A stretch of 20,112 nt of DNA, from contig JAAAVE010000409.1 of NCBI GenBank assembly GCA_015679605.1, forward strand, positions 1 through 20,112. The letters are read 5' to 3'. The stretch is from Podila epigama (taxonomy: Eukaryota > Mortierellomycota > Mortierellomycetes > Mortierellales > Mortierellaceae). Positions 1 through 9,200 of the stretch are shown one piece after another; the stretch's first letter is position 1; the number at the start of each line of letters is the position of its first letter. The notes below the pieces were generated by a model, which was not told the origin of the DNA, did not search any database, and was given only the letters and a program-made list of their open reading frames with translations. The position numbers and the translations under genes are program-made.

Positions 1-464
1 TTTTTCTTTTTTTTTTTTTCTTTTTGTTTGGTGCTCTTCAATCATTTTGTTCAACTTTTACCTGTCCTCCCGCTTTGTATGTAGTAGCAAAAACCAAAAA
101 AAATCACAAGCAAGCAAGAAAACAACGCAACCCCTGTACAAAATTTGTCCCCATCTTCCGCTTAATAAAAAATACTCTTTTGCATCATCAACCCAAACCA
201 TTCAAAGAAATCATGTTATTGTCCTTGATATGCAGATATGATATAAACAGAGCCGGCCTTTTTTAACACTCTTCCACAAAGGAAAAGGAGAACAAGTTCA
301 ACCCCACGCTATGAAAAAAAAAAAGAATAATATATACAGACCATTGCAAGAGTAGAAGAGAGTAGTATTTTATTTTTCCTTTCTTTCGTCGACATTTAGC
401 ATAAGGACATGTTCACTCCACATTGCGAATAAAGATATCAAGATAAAAAAACCCCTTTTTTTAT
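1..464. other. 3' flank of the Pil1-type gene, no gene seen
   Basis: AT-rich sequence that opens with a long T-rich tract. Two short overlapping open frames on the plus strand (24-266) have low-complexity translations with no family resemblance and are probably chance. Read on the minus strand this is the region just downstream of the Pil1-type stop codon. An AATAAA-like motif overlaps that stop (about 458-463) and could act as a poly(A) signal. I see no RNA gene or mobile element. Confidence 0.6.
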
Positions 465-2916
465 TTAGTTCTTTTTCTTCTTTTCTTCCAACTTTTCAGA
501 TGGGAGGGACATGGAATGTTCCGCATAATCAGGTGGTGGTCCATCGTATTGAGCAGTGACACCTCCTTCTTCTTCCGGGTTTTCATCCTCCACACCCACC
601 GGGATTCTAAATCCAGGTTCAGTCGGTGGTAATACTGCATGCGGATTTCTTCTTGCTCCGCTTTTACTACCACTGCTACTACTGCTGCTACTACCACCAC
701 CACCACCACCATTCGCTCCTGGAGGACGCGATGTTGTGCTCAAATTTGTAGAAGTGGCAGTCTCAGCTCCTATTCCTGATGGAGAAACACCTGTTATCGA
801 CTCTTCCTCATGAACCGGTACTGGCGGATGGATAGGGAAAGAGACCATGATTGGCTGTGAATGGCGTTTGTTACCATGGCTGTCCAATGATCCCCCTTGC
901 TCTGGGTAATGAGGCCCAGGCATGGATACTGGTGCAGACACAGTCGTCGGCAGAGGCATAGGCATAGGCATCGGCATAGGCATAGGCATAGGCATCGGCA
1001 TGGGCATTGGCATCTGGTTAAGGTATAGAGGTTGTTGCTGTTGTTGCTGTTGATGATGATGCTGTAGTTGTGATTGTTGCTGGCTATGGTACTGATGTTG
1101 CTGCTGATTATAATAAGGATGATGAGGTCCATGGTGCGGCTGTAGTGGTTTCATCATCAGAGGATGGGGTGCATGGGGCTGGTGATGCTGCTGCTGCTGC
1201 TGCTGCTGCTGACCATGAGCTGAATAATCCCCTGACACAGGCCTTGAGCGTGGTGGAGAATATCGTCCATGCTCTGACGAATATACTGCATGTCCTGATG
1301 CTGCTGCAGAGACGTTGGCTGGACTCGTCCGGCCAGAGTGTGATCCCATCCCCGATGTAGTTGAATGGTACGTTGTCGCAGGCGTATAGGTGGTCTGGGG
1401 AAGGAACGGGCTAGGATGGGCATGGGTACCCGCATTCGTTGGCAACGTCGCTCCTGCTCCTGGGACAACTCCTGCTCCTGATTCAACCCCCACTCCTACT
1501 CCTGAGACACCTGCTTCAGCTACATGCACCGCGGACATCGTAGGTGAGGTCGCGGTGGAAGGCTTGACCGTCGGCGACAACGACACATCCTTAGGTGGCA
1601 CCTGAGGTGGTTGCTCATCATCCACGGCCTCGCCTGCAACAAAGACGGCTGTTGCTTCCACCGGTTTCTTGCTATTGCTGTTGCTTTCAACTGGTCCAGA
1701 CTCGGATTCTGGCGTGGGTGGGATCTCATTAATCTGGCTCACGATCGGTACCCCATCGACATAGGTCACCGTCGTCGTCGTCGCTGTTGATGTCTTTGAA
1801 GGTGTCGGTGGCGAAACACTCGTCCGATGAGCCGATGACTCATTCGAAGAAATCGAGGCAGAGCGGCCATGTGCAGAAGACGAAGAAGGTCTTCCAGAGG
1901 TCTGCTTGGCATTAGCATCAGCATCATCCACTGCAGCTGTAGGTGATTGAAGCTCATACCAGTCAGAACCAGACTTGATGGCTAGATCTTGAAGCATTGC
2001 ATCCATGGCCTGTTTATTGTCCTTTGGGAAATTGCCAAGGTCCATTGGAGAGATTGTGACAGTCGGTGCATGAACAGACCAGTCTTTGAACGTGTCTAGA
2101 CAGGCCTTTAATGCATATGCCGTCTTTGCTTCACCTATATTCACACAAGTGAAGGAGTGGGGTAATTTTGTTAACATGTTATATACTGTGACATCAAAAG
2201 GAATTCATCTTTTCTTTTCTATTTTTTTTCCGAGGATTGCGTATTGGCATGAATTCTTTGTGAAACGCGGTAGCAAATATACATATATATATATAAATAA
2301 ACATGGAACAATACTGTACCATCGTACCGACTGTATCGCTCATCGGCATGAGTACCAGCAGGCGTTGGGCTGTCGTCAAGATGTGACATGATCTCTTTGC
2401 CATAGGTAGCAATGACAATCAACTCCTTGCCCATCTTTTCCAATGCATCCAATTGTTGATATGTAGCCTTCTTCAGTTTCTTGCGCTTCATATCCTCGAG
2501 TTCATTCTCAACCGTCAACGTCTCCTGTCGCAACAACTTCATTTCCTTGTGGAGCTCAGGTGCTCGTTTGGCAATCGTCTTTTCATCTGGTAAAGCAGAG
2601 GATGCATGCGACGACGACGACGACGCCATTGACAAGGATAAGGAACTTGCGGTCGAATTGGCCAATGACATAATCGTCGTTGCGGGTCCCGTGGTCGCAA
2701 TAATCTTTTGCTCTAAATCAAGTTTTCTCTTCCGAACCGAATAGTTGTCATCCTCTGCGACCCGAATCTCCTTGAACAACTCTCGACTCTGACTCAAACT
2801 ATTCGCATACTCCCGCTCGAGATCTGCGGCTTTTTGGATCACAATGCTGAGCTTGGACAATGAATCGTTGATATCAGGCCCTTCTGTCTTTGCATACAAC
2901 GAGAGGTGCTTGGCAG
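465..2916 (-). CDS. PIL1: Eisosome Pil1/LSP1-family protein, N-terminus missing, very long low-complexity tail
   Basis: Pil1/LSP1 proteins are BAR-domain scaffolds that build eisosomes, the furrow-like plasma-membrane domains of fungi. Two exons are clear on the minus strand: 2916-2320 and 2134-465, joined by a 185-bp intron with phase-1 ends (GATG|GTACAG, ATATAG|GTGAAG). Exon A shows the family core: AAKHLSLYAKTEGPDIND, a helical stretch, then IATYGKEIMSHLDDSPTPAG, which matches the Pil1 GYGKALLELLDDSPVTPG signature. Exon B starts with EAKTAYALKACLDTFKDW, matching the end of the BAR core. About 500 residues of Ser/Thr/Pro-, His- and Gln-rich tail follow, including a Met-Pro repeat, Gln tracts, a Gly/Ser run and a C-terminal PPPDY (PPxY) motif. 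Yeast Pil1 has only 339 residues. The first 60-90 or so family residues are absent: upstream lies a 23-A tract. An in-frame ATG at 2977 would read through it as a run of lysines. Family call strong, 5' end unresolved. Confidence 0.85.
955..1014. repeat. Hexanucleotide repeat encoding a Met-Pro tract
   Basis: Ten consecutive copies of GGCATN on the plus strand. On the coding (minus) strand they encode alternating Met and Pro within the Pil1-type tail. The last base varies among A, C, G and T, always in a codon third or synonymous position for Pro, so the peptide repeat is kept while the DNA has drifted. Confidence 0.9.
1186..1211. repeat. CTG/CAG trinucleotide run encoding polyglutamine
   Basis: An uninterrupted 26-nt TGC repeat on the plus strand that encodes eight glutamines in the Pil1-type tail. 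Further interrupted Gln/His codon runs lie at about 1033-1110. Length polymorphism between strains is likely. Confidence 0.9.
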
Positions 2917-2919
2917 CTA

Positions 2920-2942
2920 TTTTTTTTTTTTTTTTTTTTTTT
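2920..2942. repeat. 23-nt T homopolymer (A on the Pil1 strand)
   Basis: A pure T run lies directly against the first recognisable Pil1 codons. On the gene strand it reads A23, then TAG, then the conserved AAKHL segment. It is a poor polypyrimidine context for a splice acceptor and a likely place for assembly slippage. Confidence 0.9.
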
Positions 2943-3259
2943 CGTTTATGCGATGCTTTGAAAGTGATGCATGTCAATGCAGTGTAATGGTATATAGGGT
3001 AATATGGTTGTGGATAGTCAAAAAGGATTCAAAAGAACAAGAAAAATAAAAAAAAGGAACGCCCTTCTTAAACTATCAAAACTTTAAATCTCCCATGCCA
3101 TTTGTGATGATGACGATGACAACGTGATTTTTTTCATTTTCTTTTTTCCTTGTTCGTCTCATGTGGCTGAGGTCCAATCCAACTCCAAAAGTGCAACTTT
3201 TGGGAGAGAGAGAGCACTGGGTTGATCACATGACCCCTCTTCTCACTTTTGGACTCGAT
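2943..3259. other. Spacer between the SMG1 stop and the Pil1-type exon
   Basis: AT-rich spacer of just over 300 bp. I searched the minus strand in all frames for the missing N-terminal Pil1 exon and did not find it. The longest ATG-led frame (from about 3160, 28 codons, basic) does not resemble the family. The spacer must hold the SMG1 3' UTR and whatever promoter drives the Pil1-type gene. Confidence 0.5.
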
Positions 3260-6200
3260 CTAAATCCACGAGGTCCAGCCTTCGTACATATTGGCAAGGT
3301 TCTCAACATTCGTCGCCTCCTGGATGACACGATCCACTTGCTCAGAGACCTTGAACTTGTTTACCGCATCAAAGTCACGTCCTTCAAGTTTGTGACGCAC
3401 CCGTCGGAGAATATTCACTGCATAGGCATTGCGTTGGTGCGCCTGGTGTTGTTGGTGTTGCTGTTGTTGGTGTTGCTGCTGAGGCGATATCGATTCTACG
3501 CCACAGAGACTTCTCGACGAATCTCCTCCTCCAATGGTCGTTCCAACAGTGCTAGTCGACAGGAGACTGTCACTGGATAACCTTCTTCGGCTACCCGTCA
3601 ATGATCTCACAGACGTCAGCGTACTACTACTATTGCTGTTACCACCATTCTCCAGCTCCTGTGCTCCTCCTTCTACTCCTCCCCCTGTCATTCCACCTGT
3701 CATTGTCCCCCCAATGCGACCTTGACCTTGTCCTTGTCCTTGGCCAGACACACTGGGTGGCGTGGGTGCCTCAATCTGCCAATCCACCAAAGGATCATAC
3801 ACAAACGCCTCCAACAATGTCACCAAAATCTCCTTGTTCTTTCGCATCACTTTCATTGTTTGCTCACATCCAATCCGGAAATTACCTTCCACACCCGTGA
3901 CGCCAAAACTCGTCAGGATATTCCGTGTCAATCGGAACGGTACAACTTCAGGGACTCGTAACCTCTTGCCCTTTTCAAAACACACATTATAATCAATGTG
4001 TACCAAGTCACCCGTCGTAAAGTCTACCAAGATATTATCCAAATGACGATCGCCTAATCCAATCACATATCCAATCATGGACATCACGGCGGTCGAGCGT
4101 GCAAACATCACAGTCTTGCGCCACCATTCTGCTGCTGTGGGACTCGACGCCCACATCTCACGCTCCAACAGATTCGCGGGTGTCTCACTCGCCATCTCAT
4201 GGTACACCTCCAACAAGATCGATTTGGGCCACTGACGTCGTGGGTGTGTCGCCAAAAGACCCGCCTTCTTCAAAGCGGCCGCTGCCTTCTCGTGATAGAT
4301 ATCCGTCGCACGCTGAGGACCCTGTGGTGCTGCTGAAGTATCGTCTGTCATCCATCGTGCACACATCAGCTCACGGTGTTGCCATTTTGCAATGATCGTA
4401 TACAATGACACGGCGCTCTCAACCCACTGGATCATCCCAGAGTTGTCACTCAGTGGCACAACCGCATAATGGCGTGCATTCAATCCTCTCGCATTGGAAT
4501 CCTTGTCCCTCTCCAACATCCCATTCGTGATTCGGAGTAACTGCATCACTCGTTCATCCAAATGAAGATCCTCCAGACCTTTGAACAGATACGTATAACG
4601 CTTGCCATCCGATCCAATCAACGTCAACTTCTTGGGCTTAGTCTTTGTCGGAATCACAACGACTTGTTGTTCAAATGATTGGATCGTAATTCCAGAGATG
4701 TGGCTCGGTATATCGATGAGCGATGATTGCATCGATGATAGTTCTGGGCTAAGATCAGATAGCTGTAAGATCCTTGTTCCTGCCAATTCCTTGTTCAAGT
4801 CATTATAGATCTGTAGTAAATCGGGAGTGAGAAGACGAGTATGAGTGAAAGGGTATATATGAGGCATGCATAACGCAGTTGCCACCAAAGGCTCAATGGT
4901 ATCTCCCCCCCCCCTTTTTTTTTTTTAATGTGGGAACTCAAATGAAATATTAAAAAAGGGTAACTTACCTCCTTGAAAAGATTCAACCCTTCAAATAAAT
5001 GACTCCAGGCCTTTGGTTGTCCAAGTGCACTCAAAGCGGCTCGGATACGAGGTCCAAATGTTGACATGAACCATTTCTCATGCTTTGTCTCTGGAGACGA
5101 ATGCAATTCCAATAGACTCTCAAATGGCGCCAACAATGGGATCACGGATTGCTGGTAATTATCCGACATCACTGCTTCCTTATCTTCAGCGCCCAATCCT
5201 GCAATCGATTCTAATCCATTGTATTGTTCCGTCAACTCTTGAAGCGTCGTCCTGAGCTCTGCTGTACCTGACATGATCTTTTTACACCACACTTCTTCCC
5301 ACAACACCGTAATCCTCTCAAGCTCGCGGATCAAATGTTGAACCTGCGCAACCATCTCTGGATGCGACCTCGCCAACGACTCACCAATAAACAGCAGCAA
5401 CTCTCTTTGAATCGGACTATTATGCGCCGAATTCGCTCCAACCACACAATGAAAGACAATCAACTGTGGGCTCTGTTCTCCAATCTTGCACAACAAGTTC
5501 GCAATCAACCGTTGCACCGGTTTCTCAGGATGGTCCAGGCGAGCAAATAACTGAGGGATAATGTTTGTCCATGGCTCCACATTCATATCCGCCAGTTTGT
5601 CGTGAAACGCTTCATACAACTGACCGCCGTGCTTGGCAAGTAAACGCAACAGACGAAGCGTCGCCGTAATCTCGTCCGAAATGGCAGATTGAGAAATGTC
5701 AATATCTTCTGTTAATTCTTCTCCAGTAATCTTCTATTACCAGGAAGGGGATAAGTGGGTCGTGAAGTTAGCAAGATGCACGCAAAAAAACAAAATGTCA
5801 ACAGATATAACAGCAACAACATAATGAAAAAAAAGATGGAAAATGTAAAATACCTTAGGGAGTGGTTGACTACATCGATATTCCAACACTGCAAATTGTA
5901 AAAACCGAAAGTATCCATCAACAGCAAGCTTATAAGATCCCAAGATACGATCCAACAGCACCTGAAACGAATCAATAATCGCTTCCGTCGTCAATTCCAA
6001 CTCGGGAATATGTGACAGCTTGGCCGCCACATGCGCTCGGATACTGTCATACGTCAACTTTTCATCAAATGGTTGTCCAGACGCACAATGCTTGACAAAC
6101 ACACAAAAAATATTCTGTTTTTGTGTATCAAAACATCATGAGCGTTAGAAATACCAATCTACATATACTTGTACACTTGTACACATAGTCAACACATTAC

Positions 6201-9200
6201 AAAAGAAGCCAAAAAAAAGTCCTTCTTACCTTGGAGTGCATCTCAGCTTGTTCAACACCAGCGACCTCAAGAATATGTCTCAGACTGTCATTGGCTGCCT
6301 TGGCCACAGGATGGTGGAGACGAAATGAACCCAAGTCATCCAAGATACCCCAGCCTTGCTTATAATGATGGGTCCCAAAGGCAAACCACGTCTTTCTATA
6401 ATGTGCACCCAATTCCACAGCCTTGGAAAGACATCCCGAGGTGATCGCTTCAATCCTTGTCTGGTTACAGTACTCCCGACCTTCATGATCCAGACCTAGA
6501 ATCGATTCAAACGTCTTGACATGCTCAGCAGAGAGTGCGGGCTTGGTCGATCGAGACCATTTGGCCAATTTCAAGAGAATTTTGCTCTCAAATATAGCCG
6601 TTGAAGATGGGTCCTCAAGCTGAATGCTGCCTCGCCCAAACTCTTCCAATATCCTACTCGATGTTCGTAATGCCGTCGTATAGTCGTGCTTGGCCATAGC
6701 TGCTTTGGCTTCCTCAAAGCGGACCTCGGGTGAGAGTGAACCCTCCCACGTCCGTGGGATATTGCCTGCAAACTCATGGCACTCGTATTGTCTTGCGACT
6801 TTGAACAGCAAAAATTTGAACCCATTCACTTGTTTGCGGAACTGTTCATCCGTCTTGCATGCTTGGGTCTTGGCAAGATTCACCATGGCATCCAGACGAA
6901 CCCATAAACGAAGATCCTTGTGCAACATGCGCATCTTTAGTTCATCTGGAACTGCTGACAAGAAATCCATAAATTCTTTCAGAGCCATCGGCAATGCTGA
7001 AACAGGTGTATTCAGCACCATGCTGTCCACAAACCCTAACCGTGCATGATCCATCCCCGAACTCAACAGAAGTTCTGACAAGGGTCGAGCAACTTCAAAT
7101 GCACGCTGGCAAAGTTTGTCAATATCAACTGCTTGAACGCCAGCTTGTTGGTAGACCTTGGACGCAAACAAAAAAGTCTGTCCAGAGAGGTTGCCTTGTT
7201 CAAACATGAGCATATCCTGACTTGGATAAGTCTCATCTCGATAAAAATATTCTTCTAAATGTCGCCATGCCTGGGCAGCATCGTCGGAACAATAGTCGCG
7301 AAGACCCTGGGCCAATGTATCGTCGCTCCAGGGCAATGTTTGGTTTGTGTAGATATTCACTGGAATCGAGTCCATAAAACCTTGTAGCTGCGAGTAGTTG
7401 CACAAGTCGCTCAAAGTGCTGGTGATGCCGCGACAGAGAAACTCTGCCTGGGGTTCCGCCTCAGAGTCAGAGTTATGGTCCATATGCGATGCCATGAGCG
7501 CCATAGAATCCTTGACGCTATGCTCGTAGCGATACTATTTTGCGATCGGGTGATATGTGCGAGTTAGCTTTTCTTTTTTTCTTTTCTGGTATATTGCCTA
7601 GTATGCTAGTTAAAGAGTTCACTAGTTGTTTTCCCCCATTTTTTATTATGCTTACTTGAGCTCTCAACACTGCAGTGTTCATCCAGTCCAGATTGATTTG
7701 TCCTAATGCAAATGCCTGCCCCTCTTGTAAACAGGCGCCTTTGTATCGTGGGTCTAAAGAACAAACAGGTATAAAAAACAATTCTCGTCAGTTAAAATAC
7801 ATTAGGATACACGTCTGAACAAGGAATCAGTTATCTGGACATACATTGGTTAGAGCGATCCGCACGTTGGTGCTTTGACTTGCTGGATGACGAAGACTTT
7901 ATCAGGTCCTTAATCGCCCTACGACACCAGACATAGAGTCCTGTAATAGCATCCGATGCTCTCACGGCAAGGAGAGCATCGACTAGACATATTGAAAAAG
8001 AGTTTGAGTGTTAATTCTACTGCATATTATGTATACAGGCATGCAACCATTGCTTGTAATACTAACCAAGGTCGACCAAGGTATGTTCAAACTCATCCAG
8101 CCAAGGGAGAATATCACCAACAGCACCCCTGCTCAATGCTCCAAACTGCTCCATCAATAGCTAAAAAGAGACAATGAATATTTGCGTGTTATTTCGAGAG
8201 ATCCCTTTAGGTTAGAGAATCATTGACCGCGACCTTTTACAACTCATGTTCGTGTGCATGCAAAAATCCTCAACAAAGATCTTACCACAAAGCTTTGGCG
8301 AATGACAATATCGTATTCTCCTGCAATCTTGGCGCCTGAAATGAATCTGCTTCTGATGCGCGTAAACCATTCTTCACAGACCTTCTTGTTGGTTCTAAAG
8401 AACACAACGCTTGGCCGTGGAGCTGGCGGAATGATACCCAATGCTGTACCACTGGAAGCGTTGTAACATTGCAATTCCAAACTGTTGAGCAGAGTCAAAA
8501 AATCTCGTAGCCGTGTTTGCCTAAAAAAATTGTGCAACAGATTAAACTGTCAATATGCCTCTTTATCGTCTTGAAGACATGAATGCAACAGGAATATTCT
8601 ACTGCTTTATACCTTTGATTATAAGATATCGTTCGCGATGCTTCTTGTTGCAAAAGTGCATTCAGGTGCTTCTCCAATGCATCAAACGTCTGCTGAGGTC
8701 CTCCGATTGGAGTTCGCATACGGGAGAGCATGCAATAGCGAGCAGCTTCCCACTGAGACCAATACGCCAGCATCCTTAAAGAGTTTGGGATCATGGCAAG
8801 ATGTTCCCACGAAATCATGTCTACATAAATAATATGTTCATCCAGTCATTGTGAGTGTCAGGTCATCCTGCGAGCCATGGCCATGCAAGTCTAAAACACA
8901 TATTTGTTCATACCCCTGGTCGATTCTGCGTTCAGTTTGGATAAGATGTCTTTGCCTTGGCATGCATGAAAGAGCCGCTGGAGAACATCACCGTCTTGAG
9001 AAAATTTGTCATAAGTTGCGTGTTTTTGATCCACTGTAGGCACTGAGGCGCCAAAGATAGAGAGTACGCTTGTAAAATGAAAATGCCGAAAAGTCCCCGA
9101 GTTTGGACTCTTCAAGATAAGCATCTATTCAAGCAAAGGTTTGTTGGAAAATGTTGAGTGTTGCGTTCCGTGTTTACATGAACGTTTGCGCCCACATTGA

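Noticed and set aside
24-266. Two overlapping plus-strand frames near the left edge
   Set aside because: Low-complexity Lys/Asn/Thr composition, unsupported start context, and location in the 3' flank of the Pil1-type gene.
794-1486. Long alternative-frame ORFs over the Pil1 tail rich in Cys-Arg-Leu, Ser-Asn or Ser
   Set aside because: Shadows of the CAG and GGCATN repeats read in other frames; the Pil1 frame alone connects to the conserved exon.
3161-3900. Several plus-strand ORFs opposite the SMG1 last exon
   Set aside because: Antisense shadows of the SMG1 low-complexity linker and kinase exon; no conserved motifs of their own.
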